Source of the DNA: Hymenopus coronatus
Taxonomy: Eukaryota > Arthropoda > Insecta > Mantodea > Hymenopodidae
Length of the DNA: 64,000 bases
Direction of reading: 5' to 3'
Assembly: GCA_030762935.1 (NCBI GenBank)
Contig: CM060882.1
Location: 22,449,001-22,513,000 of the forward strand
The notes beneath the pieces are model-generated. The model had not been told where the DNA came from, ran no database searches, and saw only the letters and a list, made by a program, of their open reading frames with translations. Each line of letters opens with the position of its first letter. Within the stretch, counting starts at the first letter, position 1. The translations under genes were made by a program, and so were the position numbers. Of the stretch, positions 11,864-23,771 are shown in pieces.

Positions 11864-13137
11864 TACCTTGACCAAGAGATTCTTTCCGCGTTCGCGCTAA
11901 ATTTGAAATAAAATCTACTCGCGCTTTGGAGTAGCAATCGACTCTTCTCAGGGCGTTTTAACGGGCTTCGCAGATCCAGACTACCTGGCGATTTCTTAAT
12001 AATAAATTACTAGGATTTTCTTTGTAGAATTGTAGTTTATTCACAATTTTTTCATACAACTCTTTTACAAAATTGCAATCGCTCGATGCAATTATGTGCT
12101 TTGTTGAATCTGCAAATAGTTGTACGCATATAATTCTACGCGAATACAAGTGGCCTTCTCCATGCTTGTGAAAAAGCCTCTTTCTTTTTTGATAACTGGC
12201 TTCACAACCAAGAAAATCAACACGTAACTATGATACTTACTGTTGGAAAACAAAATCGCATAGAGAAAATCAAAACACTTATACGCGAAGAAAGCACAAG
12301 GAATAATAAACATTTGCACCCAGCGATTTCAACTTCGGAATGCAACAGAACAAAAACATTTAAACATCATATATTACAAAAATTACATGAAATTCACAAA
12401 ATGTCGGCAGATTTTGTGGTAAGGATATAAATATTGCCTCAACGTGCAACAAGCGTTATGTATTGCATATTATTTGCCAGTTTATCCTTTAGTTTTACTG
12501 GCTTTGTAATGGTCTCATCGCCGGCTTCTGGCAATGCAAAAGCCCATGATTATATTGCTAATCAACGATAGAGAGACTTTCCGCACGCAGTGTATATACA
12601 TTTGCTGTTTCGGGAAGTGGGCTAGTGATGGTGTAGGACCATTCTGTGTCATTAACTTGGGGCAACAAAATAACCCTAGGTACTCTACTTCCTGGAACTA
12701 ATAGATAAAGTTATGAAATTAGGTTGGCTGTTACTGTTGTATTTAATATTTAACACAGTGCTCTAGCAGTTTATGGTGTAGCATAAAATCGTTAATGGCT
12801 CTTGCAGCTAGCAAGTTTCACTATTGGCTATCCGTGGGTTAGTGTGGGGGGGGGGGGGCGCCGGGGAGTTAACAGAGTTTCCATCGTGCGATAAAGGTCC
12901 CGGATTCGATTTTCGGTACGCAACATCACCGAAATAATTATGAGCCCAAATGCTGTGTGTAGCGAGCTAATTCCCCAATTTGTATTCCTGTGAGAATTTG
13001 GGCCCAGCGCGCGCGCATTCGCACATTAACTACTCTGCGATATATTTCCAGTTACGACACTAATGTAGTGTAAATATTCAGAAATATTGGCCCAATAAAT
13101 TTCTGCAACGCTATTTTAGAAACTATAATTTTATTAG
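11864..13137. other. anonymous sequence with a possible SINE scrap
   Basis: No gene is recognised. The short open frames between 11958 and 12430 lack domains. A poly-G run at 12847-12858 and a tRNA-like fragment near 12880-12965 are listed separately. Confidence 0.3.
12880..12965 (+). mobile_element. possible tRNA-like SINE fragment
   Basis: GGTCCCGGATTCGATTTTCGG resembles a pol III B box with its flanking T stem. The A-box part is not clear. Confidence 0.3.
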
Positions 13138-13945
13138 CTACTTTCTCTACTCTACAGTAGGTAGGGAGGTTTTATTTTTCCTGCACAAAAATTCCATACC
13201 GAGATTTTACCGGAAATGCACGTTTTCCGACTCCCTGAACCCAACAAAAAACATTTTTACGTTCTTTCCTTAGCACATAGGTAGAGAAGGTATTGCATTC
13301 CACACAAAAATTCTATACCGAGGTTTCACTGGAAATACACGTTTTAGAGTCCCCTAAATTGAAACAAGTTTAGAAAAAGGTCCGAGTGTGTCTGTGAACA
13401 CCATAACGCAAAAACAAAAATTTGGATAAATGCAAAATTTTATGTTTAAGATCAGCATCTTCCAAGAGTGCAACTCAAAAATTTTGATATAAAATCACCC
13501 CACCCCATTCTACCATTTATATGGAACAATTTTCGAAATTTTCAATTTTCTAAAACCTGGCTCTAACAATGTTTATTAAAATGCCGAATATTAAGGATGT
13601 TTACGCGACAAATAAAATGTATCCTGAAATTCTTGGGAATAGCCTCGAAATCTCTTAATTCTGAATGACTTTTGCTTAACTGGTAAACCGTAAGAGATAG
13701 ACTAAAAATTACTGCACAAAAGTATAGATCTCCTTAAAACACTAATTTATGCTCCATACATTTTTGTTGTAGAGCTAACCATTTTCAAAATATTCCTTGC
13801 TATTAGTTTCAGTTTTAAAATATTTATACGTTTCTCAAATGCATGGTGGCAAGGATGCAAATGTATTTCTCTTGTTTTACTCCTGGTCATGCAAAGAGGG
13901 GAATTTCAATGACAATTTAGCTAAACTATTAAAAGGTCAATATAA
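13138..13945 (-). mobile_element. HR1 copy with duplicated terminal module
   Basis: Two palindromic-end modules stand in tandem (starts at about 13138 and 13257). A single body follows, ending in degraded distal sequence near TTTCAATGACAATTTAGC. Confidence 0.78.
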
Positions 13946-14631
13946 TGATCGAGATTAGGCAATTTCAACCAATCGTGGTCATCTGACTAGAGCGATTTTG
14001 TCGAAATAGCTTATCGCAGCTGATGTTCATTTCTTTGAAATCTTGTCGTATCTGACGTTCGTTCGTTTAATAACCTACCTTGGTTATTGGTAAAAAGTGA
14101 CAATCCAGTCAGTCAACCTTCATTTTTAATAACTTTCAGTTCTACAATAAATTGCACTTTCCATTAATTCATTTACAATATTTATTTAAAGTTTTATCCA
14201 GTTCAGAATGTATTTAGCTAAAAAAGAAGTAAAAATAATCATTATTTGTATTTCTTATGTATGAGATGAGTGCAATAACCTCAAATAAAATAGCGTTTGT
14301 ATTAATTATTAAAAGCTGAAATCAAATAATTGTTCCTTATTCTATTGTTGTTATCGATATTCGTATATTGGATGTAGACACGATCATCCATATCATAATT
14401 CAGGAGGCAGTGAAGAAAAAAAAATCGGCAAATAAACATGGTCGAATGTGTTACTACCATTTGAGAACTAATGTATTACAATCATAACCTGCTAAAATCT
14501 CCCTTCCTATATATTATAAAATTTTAATAGTCTATTTTGCTGAACTGTCTTATCAAATATAGCTCGTGTTTTCATTATCGACAAGATGAAAGCACTCGTG
14601 GTGTTACTTTGACAATCGCGTATTGACAGCT
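13946..14631. other. anonymous AT-rich sequence
   Basis: Nothing recognised. Confidence 0.3.
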
Positions 14632-14745
14632 TGTATTCCTTTATTTAGCTTCTATTTATAAGGAACTAAGCAATAAGACCATTTCTGCTAAAATTTGTCT
14701 TGATTAACATGAATCAGATAGTAGAAGAATTATCTTTTGTAAGAA
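14632..14745 (-). mobile_element. HR1 distal-region fragment
   Basis: Matches CTTCTATTTATAAGGAACTA, the AAGACCATTTCTGCTAAA block and a diverged end. Only about 110 bp survive. Confidence 0.65.
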
Positions 14746-15244
14746 TAGCTACAGAAAGACGAGCGAATGCTACACATTCGATGTTTTTCTTGTTTTCTCT
14801 GGATTGTAGGTATTTGTTATGTTGTACTCTTGACTTGTTTTATTTCGTTTATTTATCTCCAAACATTTCTTCCGCCTTTCGTAGTCTCTTTTTCACTTTC
14901 TTATTGAGTTTCGTAAGAGACAGAAGATCTGAGTTTGTCACTTGTCTTCTTGAAGTAGTACCAACTGAAACATGGACTGATTTCACTTGTTTTTCAGAAG
15001 ACGCATTAACGCCGTTCGCGAGCCGGGAACATTTTGTGCAGCCAAGTGCGGTTCCTCTGTAAAAGCAAGAGATTAGAATCAAATTGTTTCACGGGGTGCT
15101 AGCAACGTCCGTTGCTTCATTAATACGCTCTTCCGCTTTTTGGCCCAAAGGCCTCACGAAATAAACTGACGTCTAGCACGCTTCCCGTTTCTTATTTGAG
15201 GCAGACGAGCTCACTGGGATCCCTTTGGAAACGAAAAGTGCTTA
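14746..15244. other. anonymous sequence
   Basis: Open frames on both strands around 14700-15082 are mutual shadows without a domain. Nothing supported. Confidence 0.3.
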
Positions 15245-16643
15245 CCGTATTTTTCGGACCATGCTCTTGTTAAGAAATGTTTGAAATAAAAACAGCAGCC
15301 TGGTGTGTTCCATTCACATGGCTTTCTCTATATCTCAGCAATAAATTATTGTTACATAACTTATTCTAGTTTGTAGTTGACAAATTCCCGTATGAGAAAA
15401 GTATAAGTATTTTAAAACTGAAACCAACAACAAGGAATATCTCAAAAACGATCAACTCCATGAAAAAAATGTATACGGCATAAATTGTATGTTTTAAGGA
15501 GCTCTACATTTTTTGTTACGTAAGTTTTTGTCTATCTCTTACGGTTTACCAGTTATGCAAAATTTCGCAAAATTTATCCAGAATAAAAAGGTGTTCATAG
15601 GCTGTTCCCAGAAAATTCAAGATATACATTTTATTTATGATATAAACATCTTTAATATGCGATAATTTAATCAAAATCATTACAGTCATTTTTGAGAAAA
15701 TAAACATTTTCGAACATTTTTCCATGGAAAGGGTAGTTGGAGCTGCGGGGATTTTCTTGAAGATCTTCGTGTAGCATCCTAGGAAGATATTGAATCTAAA
15801 TACCAAGTTTGGTATTTAACGGACTTTCGTTTTTGAGCTATTACCTACACACGCGGGGAAATTTTTGTAAAAATGTTGTTTTTTTTTTATTCAGAGGGTC
15901 TCAAAACATATTTTCTGGTGAAATCTCGGTACCTTTCGAAATGTTTGGGTGCAATACAATACCTTCTTTATAGACTATGTACATAATACGTGTAGAAAAA
16001 GTAAAAATAAATGTTTTATTCTCTATTACTTATATGATTTAGGTATCCCATACATTTCACTCTGTTTTGAAGCACAACAAAAAGTATCCTTTAGACTTCA
16101 TTTTCTCTTTCACTCATGTCTGAATTTTCACTTTCGGCGGAACAGTTTCTCAGTTGGTGGGGGCCTAAAATGCCTTTCTGCTGCCCTATTACCGTGCTCT
16201 TTTGCATATTGCAGATATTCTAATTTGAATGCAACACTACCTGAGAATTTCAGACACGAGAGCTTAGAAAAATTGACAACTGAATGTCGCTTTCACAACG
16301 GAACAGTTGCTATTGGCAACTAAACATAAAAGAAAGGGGCTGTGAGAGAAAGTTTTCCTTGCTATCGCATTCTATAACTCGTTATAGGGCAAAACTGTTA
16401 TTAGGAATGTCTGTCATTAAGGCTCATATTCTTCTAATGGTCGCTTTATGCAATGTTGAACCTTGAACCTCAAGTATACAGACCACAAGGCTCATATTCC
16501 CTTGATAAATGATCCATATATTGTTGAAGCTACTGGTAAATTCAGTTGCTTTTCATACGTGAACTTTAGACCATAAGACGCAGTTAAATTTTAGAAATAT
16601 TTTTATAACGAAAAAAGTGCGTCTTATGGTCCGAAAAATATGG
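15245..16643. mobile_element. candidate TIR DNA element carrying an HR1 copy
   Basis: The left end CCGTATTTTTCGGACCAT at 15245 is matched in inverted orientation by ATGGTCCGAAAAATATGG ending at 16643. Each end is flanked by TA, as in Tc1/mariner-type insertions. Inside the right end a second inverted repeat (CCATAAGACGCA near 16572, TGCGTCTTATGG near 16618) makes a hairpin. The interior holds an HR1 copy at 15300-16009 and unrecognised DNA. No transposase is seen. Two unrelated half-elements 1.4 kb apart remain possible. Confidence 0.5.
15300..16009 (+). mobile_element. HR1 copy with internal deletion
   Basis: Distal end TGGTGTGTTCCATTCACATG, then a jump from CTTATTCTAG to TTGACAAATTCCCG, then body to ATGTACATAATACGTGTAG and AAAAAGTAAAAA. 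Confidence 0.8.
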
Positions 16644-16830
16644 TATTTCATTGCCTGAGTAAACAAAGCAGAAGCGCTTTTGCGAATAATCACAATGTTG
16701 CTTCAAATTTCCGTTCTTTAATTTTAATTGCCTTGCTAATGAGATGTAGGTAATTATCAGTTGCTTGAGGGCAACATTATACTTGATTTGTTAATGGAAA
16801 ATATCCTCCACTAGGCATTGCTGTTATTAT

Positions 16831-17183
16831 TAAGGCGGCACCGTAGCCGAGTGGTTAGACCGATGTGGGATTTGTGGTGCAGGGCGGATTTTCTCCGGGA
16901 CCACCGCCACTCATTCTACCAATTGCTCCATCACCACCTTTCCTTTCGCTCATTTCGCTCCTCAAGTTCTAGCCTGATCACTCGTTCCAGGTTGTGTACA
17001 TTTGTGGTTTCGTGCCGCTGGCCCCTCAGACAGCGGGCGAACGGACAAACCTCTTTGTTCCCTGCAAGACCTCTCGAACCCTCTTTACCCCCCAGCCGAG
17101 AACATTCCTCTTCCAGAGTAATCTCTTTCTAATGGACAAAGCTCATTTCTGAGACTGGAGGCAAGTACGGACTATATAGGGGG
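16831..17183 (+). mobile_element. SINE-D, forward copy
   Basis: tRNA-like head GGCACCGTAGCCGAGTGGTT (A box) is followed by GATTTTCTCCGGGACC and a body with CCGCCACTCATT, CAATTGCTCCATCA and CTCGTTCCAGG. It ends near GACTATATAGGGGG. A second copy lies in opposite orientation at 17572-17870. The open frame 16818-17132 is a reading of this SINE. Confidence 0.7.
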
Positions 17184-17394
17184 ACACGTGCCGGAGAAGT
17201 GAAGTGAACTAAAGTAAAATGAACTAAGGGCAATGAACTGAGTTAAAGATCCATCTGTTGAGTGATGCTTGCTGAGAAAACGAATTCGGTGATTCAGTTA
17301 TCTGCGTTTCTAAGGTGTTGCATTTCGTGTTATGCTTTAGTGACCAATAAAGTGAATTTAATTGAAACTGGTGGACCTATTCATTACAGTGCAA

Positions 17395-17480
17395 TGTACT
17401 ATAGTACTTAGAGAGAAAGTAAAAGTGATTTTCTGTTGGGTTCAGGGAATCTCAAAACGTGTTTTTCCAGTGCATTTTGT
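17395..17480 (+). mobile_element. HR1 scrap between the two SINE-D copies
   Basis: Has AGAGAGAAAGTAAAA and, just after it, GTTCAGGGAATCTCAAAACG. These are HR1 end and near-end motifs in rearranged order. Confidence 0.5.
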
Positions 17481-17571
17481 GGTCGAATGGCAATTCAGGC
17501 AAATGCTTTCGGGCAAACGAATTCGGGAAAAAAGATATTTGAGTTTATGTTTCGTTTCGTACTCGGCTTAC

Positions 17572-17870
17572 TCTCCCTTTATATAGGACTTACAAGCGGA
17601 TGCCTAGGGGTCAGAATCTGTCGGGGAGCCAAGGGTACGAAACCACAGAATGAAGAACCTGGAACGAGAGCTTGGCCCCTAGCCAAGCATGAGGGCGAGG
17701 TAATGCATTATATGAAATGCAAGCGAAATGGGTGATAGGAAAAGTGATGATGGAGCAATTAGTGGAATGAGTGGCGGGGGAAATCGGAGAATCCGTCCAT
17801 CACAAACCCTATATACGGGCCCTTGGGATCAAACTCGAACCGCCTAGATGGGAGGTTTAAAAACGTAAAT
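17572..17870 (-). mobile_element. SINE-D, reverse copy
   Basis: Read on the minus strand it carries GGTTCGAGTTTGATCCC (B-box-like), GGATTCTCCGATTTCCCC, CGCCACTCATTCC, AATTGCTCCATCATC and CTCGTTCCAGG. These parallel the forward copy. Confidence 0.7.
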
Positions 17871-18089
17871 CATGTTATGCACGTCGCTGTACAAGACTAG
17901 AAATTCCATTAGTACACAGTCAGAACCAGATGTTATTCTTCGACCTGGATCTGGAGTAAGTATTAGAGGAACAAAGCAATAAAAACACAGGATTAAGTCA
18001 GTTTTATTCTGCTCCGCTGCAGCTTCTGTGAAAGAGGAAGTTCTGAAAGCAAAGTTTTGATTCAGCAGGTAATCGATGTCGCTACCTTC
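17871..18089. other. anonymous sequence
   Basis: No feature recognised. Confidence 0.3.
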
Positions 18090-18134
18090 GGACCGAGTGC
18101 TGCACCTCCCCGTGGTTTATTAGCTGCCCACTAA
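18090..18134 (+). repeat. left copy of a 45-base direct repeat
   Basis: GGACCGAGTGCTGCACCTCC followed by CCGTGGTTTATTAGCTGCCC. A close match lies at 18792-18838, the two bracketing an inverted HR1 pair. Confidence 0.85.
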
Positions 18135-18173
18135 CAAGCAAACATTCTCATGAGGCAGATGAAAATCTGATTT

Positions 18174-18435
18174 TACTTTCTCTACACGTACTATGTACAT
18201 AGTGTATAGAGGAACTATTGTATTCCACCGAAAATTTCCATACCGAGATTTCACCGGAAATACTCGTACATATTTTAGGTCCCCCTGAATCCGAAAAATG
18301 CGTTTTTGGAAAAAGGTCCGTATGTGTGTCTGTGGACAGCATACCTCAAAAACGAAAAGACCGTTAAATACCAAACTTGGTATTTAAGTTTGGTATCTTC
18401 CAAGGATGTGACACGAACATTTTCAAGAAATTTCC
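18174..18435 (-). mobile_element. HR1 palindromic half
   Basis: ACTTTCTCTACACGTACTAT through the GTGTGT zone and the AATACCAAACTTGGTATT inverted repeat to GACACGAACATTTTCAAG. It switches strand at about 18435. Confidence 0.82.
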
Positions 18436-18790
18436 CTCTTACGATTTACCAGTTAAGCAAAATTCAGTAAAATTCACCCAGAATGAACATGTCTTCAGAA
18501 GCTATTCCCAGAAAATTCAAGATATACATTTTATTAGTGATGGAAATGTCTTTAGTATATGGTAGTTTAATCAAAATAGTTAGAGCCACTTTTGAGAAAA
18601 GCAAAATTTTCAAAAATGTTTCCATCTAAATGGTAGTTTGGGTCGGGCGGATTTTGTTGAAAATCTTCGTGTCACAACCTTGGAAGATGATATGCTTAAA
18701 TACGAAGTTTATGTGCTATGCTGTCCACAGACACACACGGACCTTTTTCTAAAAATTGTTTTTGTTTTTCCTGGATCCAGGGAGTCCAGG
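18436..18790 (+). mobile_element. HR1 internal segment in opposite orientation
   Basis: CTTACGATTTACCAGTTAAG onward through TAATCAAAATAGTTAGAGCC and the CA zone. It stops before the palindrome, where the 45-base direct repeat resumes. Confidence 0.8.
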
Positions 18791-18791
18791 G

Positions 18792-18838
18792 GGACCGAAT
18801 GCTACACCCCCCCCCGTGGTTTATTAGTTGCCCACTAA
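18792..18838 (+). repeat. right copy of a 45-base direct repeat
   Basis: GGACCGAATGCTACACCCCC and CGTGGTTTATTAGTTGCCCA. It differs from 18090-18134 by a longer C run and a few substitutions. Confidence 0.85.
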
Positions 18839-19467
18839 GCGATACTATTGGATTACTTTCCAATGCACATGAAAAGCCAGGCATGTTACTTTTGACATGC
18901 TTTTAATGTGGCTATGCCATTTACTCCGCTAAAATGCCAGGCCTCGCTGCAAAGAGAAACAAAATAAAAATGTATTTACATTTCCACTTCGCTTTGTATC
19001 CGCAGCAGGAGCGATTAGTATCGACGGAGCGAGATATCTATCGATCGACATGTAATGAATACCTATCGTGAGGCAGAATTACGTGCCTAGCGGTGCAGAA
19101 AATAGATTAAAACACACCCCCGGCCCAAGGACCTGGTACTTCAAAGCAAATTATCATTTGGGGTTAAAATACATATCCCCTGGAGAAGATGAAAGTAGTT
19201 AGCTTTCCTTTACAGCAAACCTATTCGTTTCAAGCGCATTCCTCATTATTTACACTTGCTAAACAGTGTTTGGTCTAGGGAATTACCTCAAGATGCTACT
19301 GCTGAACACACTCTTCTGATATACCGCCCTTTCTGATACTAAGTGTACACCAACGTGCAGTAAAAGTGGCCCATTTCCCTAGATCGCACTTGACTTTCCC
19401 TCCTTAAGGTAATGCATCTCTGAAATTTTACCACAAATTGTGAACAATTTTAAATTTATTTTTATAA
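18839..19467. other. anonymous sequence
   Basis: No recognisable gene, SINE or HR1. Confidence 0.3.
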
Positions 19468-20619
19468 AAATCTGACGTGTTCCATTCACAAGTCTTTCTC
19501 TACATCTCTGTAATAAATTATTGTTAATAACTTATGCTTCTATCTACTTTATGCTAATCGAAATAAACATTAGCAGAAATGCTTTCTTGTAATGGAGTAC
19601 ACTAGGCTAAAACGACAGTCAAATCTTTTAAAAGCTGATTACCATGTGATTAAGTCTGTTTCTTTGCATTGCCAGAAGTTGAGAAATTTCCGTAAGAGGA
19701 AAGTATTTTAAAACAGAAATCAATAACAGGAAATATATTGAAAACGTCAAATCTGTCAAAAAAAAATCTATGTGACATAAATTGTGTGTTTTAACGACAT
19801 TTGCATTTTTTGTGCAGTAAGTTTTTGTCTATCTCTTACGGTTTACCAGTTATACAAAATTCTGCAAAAATCAATTAGTATAAAGATATCTTCAGAAGTT
19901 ATTTCCAGAAAACTCAAGATATGCATTTTGTTTGGCCTATGAATAATACGGTATTTTAAACAAAATCGTTAGAGCAATTTTTGAAAAAATCAAAATATTC
20001 GAATTTTTTTCCATATAAAGGGTAGTTTCGTGTGGGGGTATTTTTTTTTTCAAAATCTTCGTGTCGCATTTCTGGAAGATACCAAACTTAAATACCAAGT
20101 TTGGTATTTAACGATCTTTTTGTATTTGAGCTTTGTTGTCCCACGCGCGCGCACATAGGACCTGTTTTTTGAAAATGCTTTTTTCGGACCAACGGCACCT
20201 CAAAACATAGATTCCCGGTGAAATCTCAGTATCGAGATTTTGGAAATGCAAAAGGAGTTTTATTTATGGACGCTCTTTAACTGCTTTGGTTCTCAGCGTT
20301 CCATTCTATACTGGTCGTGAAAGACCGCTTAATTTTGTTCAGAGGCCTCTCTATCAGGCTTGAGGTTCTTTTACGTGCCGTAAATTTAAGACACGGGACC
20401 AACGGCTTTACTTCTCTTCCAAATGAAGCCATGCTAAGAATTTTTTGTGCCCGAAAAAAGCCATCGTCCTCCGCCGGGTTTCAATCCGCAACCTTGGGTA
20501 TATGAAGTTAGCATGGTAACCATTACACCACGGAGGGTGACATCGAATTTTTGGGTGGAATACAATACCGTCTCTGTCTACTATGTACATTGTAAATACG
20601 GGCTAGAGAAAGTAAAAAC
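19468..20619 (+). mobile_element. HR1 copy interrupted by SINE-A
   Basis: Starts TCTGACGTGTTCCATTCACA and runs to AATCTCAGTATCGAGATTTT. The SINE lies at 20244-20541. HR1 resumes with ATCGAATTTTTGGGTGG and ends in the variant terminus ATACGGGCTAGAGAAAGTAA. Confidence 0.87.
20244..20541 (-). mobile_element. SINE-A, full length, with target duplication
   Basis: Read on the minus strand: CCTCCGTGGTGTAATGGTTA (A box), then TGCGGATTGAAACCCGG (B-box region), then the family body and a short A/T-rich tail. The flanking 13-base repeats ATCGAGATTTTGG (20231-20243) and ATCGAATTTTTGG (20542-20554) are the target-site duplication. Intact HR1 copies carry this site once. Confidence 0.9.
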
Positions 20620-21496
20620 CTGATTGTCTTCCATTCACATGACTTTCTCTACATCTCTAACAAATTATTGTTAAAAAGCTTATGCCTCTATTTACTTCAT
20701 GCTAATCCAGAAAAAAATAGCAGAAATAGTCTCATTACTTGCTTCCTTGTAAGTAGAAGGGAAATAAGGGAGTACTATAGGTTAAAGTGATAGTCAAAAG
20801 CTGGCTGCTATGTGACTGAAGTTCCTTTGTTTGTATGGACAGGAGTTGACGAATTCCTATATCAGAAAAGTAATGTTTTTAAAGGTAAAACCAAGAACAA
20901 GAAATATCACAAAAACGACCAACTCCACGAAAAAATGTGTATAACATAAACTGTGTGTTTTAACGTCCTCTACGTTTATGGTGTGTTAAGTGTTTGTCCA
21001 ACTCTTACCGTTTATCAGTTATGCAACATTCCATAAAATTCATCCAGAATAAAGTAGTGTTCAGAGGCTATTCCCAGAAAATTCAAGATATAAATTCTAT
21101 TTTTTAGGCAAATATCTTTAATATACGGTATTTTAATCAAAATCGTTAGTGTCATTTTTAAGAAAATCAAAATTTTCGAAAAAAGTTTCATGTAAAGGGT
21201 AGTTTGGGGTGGGGGGATTTTTCTCAAAATCCTCGTGTCGCATCCCTGGAAGATACTAAACTTAAATGCCAGGTTTGGTATTTTACCGACTTTTCGTTTT
21301 TGAGTTATCGTGTTCACAGACACACGGACACATGGACACACACATACACACGAACCTTTTTCTGAAAATGCTTTTTTTGGTTACAGGGAACCCTAAAACA
21401 TGTATTTCCGGTGAAATTTCGGTATCGAATTTTTGGGTGGAGTGCAATACGTTCTCTATACACTACGTACATAGTACGTATAGAGAAAGTAAAAAA
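20620..21496 (+). mobile_element. HR1 repeat, full-length, head-to-tail with previous copy
   Basis: Begins CCTGATTGTCTTCCATTCAC directly after the AAAGTAAAAA end of the preceding copy with no spacer. Ends ACGTATAGAGAAAGTAAAAA. Confidence 0.87.
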
Positions 21497-22281
21497 GTGG
21501 ATAAAGAAAGTGATGTGAATGATGCGGAGGGTGCAGGCCAGACGCTGCTGATTGCATCGCAGTAAATAATTGAGAAGCATGGTGCTGTAATGACGTAGCG
21601 GCTACATCTAAACAATTAGGGAGCGATCTTCATATGTTCATGCTCAGCTGACTGTACTGCCGCTAATTACAGAGGTGCCTGAACCCGCGGCTTTCTGACA
21701 TTCCGCCAGTTGATCGATTAGCGGCTCTGATCGGGAACGTGATATGCCATGCACCACTCTTTACACCAACTACACCTTTTAGTTCCCGTCACCTAGAGTA
21801 CAGGATGCAAACTCCGAAAAAGTCTGACGCGTCGCATTCTAGTCGTCTATTAATGGCTTCGCAAACTGCCCTTACAAAAGTATTTCTATCCATTCGCTGT
21901 AATTGCGATAAACCTTTATAGATGTAGCTGATGTGCACATTTCGTTATACATATATAGAGAATACGCACCGTGCACGCTACTCTGGCGGCAAGTTTGGTT
22001 ACTAACAAGAGGATAACAGAGACAGTGGAGTATGCTAAGATGTCTAGTATCGAACCTCCTGAAAATGTAAACACTACAAGAAAGCGGAAAGGGAACAATA
22101 ACTCCTGTGTTGTAACGTGTAATAATATCTACAAGAATATTTCGCCAGCTATTGCCTTCTTTTCTTTTCCCACGCGGAAAACTGAAGCGCAAAGAAGAAA
22201 TGTATGGACTCAAGCTGTACATCGAAAGAAGAAAGTACACTAATTTTATATTGTACCTTAAAGCAGTAACATATGCTAAAA
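21497..22281. other. anonymous sequence
   Basis: Overlapping open frames at 21872-22297 (-) and 21971-22243 (+) have no domain and no splice evidence. No call is made. Confidence 0.3.
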
Positions 22282-23136
22282 ATCTGATGTGTTCCATTCA
22301 CAGGACTTGCTCTATATCTCTGTAACAAATTATTGTTAATAAGCTTATCTTTTATTTATTTCATGCTAATCGAGAAACATTAGCAGAAATAGTCTTATTT
22401 CTTGCTTTATTGTAAGTAGAAGCGAAATAAGGGAGTACTATAGGTTAAAGTGAAAGCCAAAAGCTGGTTGCTATGTGACTGATGTTCCTTTGTTTGTATG
22501 GACAGGAGTTGACAACTTCCTATATGAGAAAAGTATGTTTTTCAAAGCTGAAACCAAGAAAAAGGAATATCTCAAAAACGATCAACTCCACGAAAAAAAT
22601 GTATATATCACAAATTGTGTGTTTTAACGTGCTCTACATTTTTTTTGTGTTAAGTTTTTGTCCATCTCTTACGGTTTAGTAGGTATGCAAAATGTATCCA
22701 GAATAAAGTAGTCTTCAGAGGCTATTCCCAGAAAATTCAAAATATACATTTTATTTGTCAGGTAAATATCTTTAATACATTATATTTTAATCAAAATCGT
22801 TAGAGCCGTTTTTTATAAAATCAAAATTTTCGAAAAAAGTTCCATGTAAAGGGTAGTTTGGGGTGGGGGGATTTTTCTCAAAATCTTCAGGTCGTATTCC
22901 TGGAAGATGCTAAACTTAAATACCAAGTTTGGTATATTACCGACTTTTCGTTTATGAGTTATCGTGTTCACAGAAACACGGACACACACCTGAACCTTTT
23001 TCTGAAAATACTTTTTTTGGATACAGGGGACCCTAAAACATATATTTCCGGTGAAATCTCGATATCGAATTTTTTGGTGGAGTGCAATACCCTCTCTATA
23101 CACTTTGTACATAGTACGTATACAGAAAGTAAAAAT
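22282..23136 (+). mobile_element. HR1 repeat, full-length copy
   Basis: TCTGATGTGTTCCATTCACA to TACGTATACAGAAAGTAAAA, about 855 bp. Confidence 0.87.
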
Positions 23137-23771
23137 TAACTGCAGCATGGATAGTGTTGTTTAGAAATCAATGCTAACGTTTTTAAATTAATAAATAGAA
23201 ACTCTAAATACTGTGAGTATTAGTTTAAACGACACATCATGGGAATAATCTGCCAATTGTTAATTTTACTTTTATTTTTATTATTAATATTTATGTATGT
23301 GTTGTTATGTAAGTATTACTATTCATACTCTATATTGTAGTTTCAGTCCTGGGGGATCATCGTGAGAACCAATGCCCGAAACAAAAATTTGCAGCATTCA
23401 CTTCATCGGAAATAAAAGGTCAGGACATCCCCACAGTTCAGCGCATGTTCCCAGTATATTTCCAGATGTGTACACAAAGATTTCGACCTTTTGAAACAGC
23501 ACTTTCAGTCAAATGTATGCAATTTATAGGCAGAAAACCACAAATAATACCAACATCGTACATGGCTTCCGCTTCTAACTATCCTCCTAATAAGTACAAA
23601 GCATGACATGGAGCGGCGCCACCAGTACGATTTTCTGATCCGTGCACGGTGCCTAGAGAGATAGTCAAATGTTTAAAAAGTGAACGTCATGCATTACTAA
23701 CCTTAAAATTCTGTACTCTTTCCATGTAATGGCGTAAAACAACTGAACATTCAAAGGACTTGAAAAAATGA
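23137..23771. other. anonymous sequence
   Basis: No feature recognised. Confidence 0.3.

Noticed and set aside
16818..17132. 104-codon open frame
   Set aside because: Lies entirely in SINE-D sequence.
21872..22297. 141-codon minus-strand open frame, one of the longest non-repeat frames
   Set aside because: Overlaps an open frame on the other strand, runs into an HR1 end, and shows no domain.
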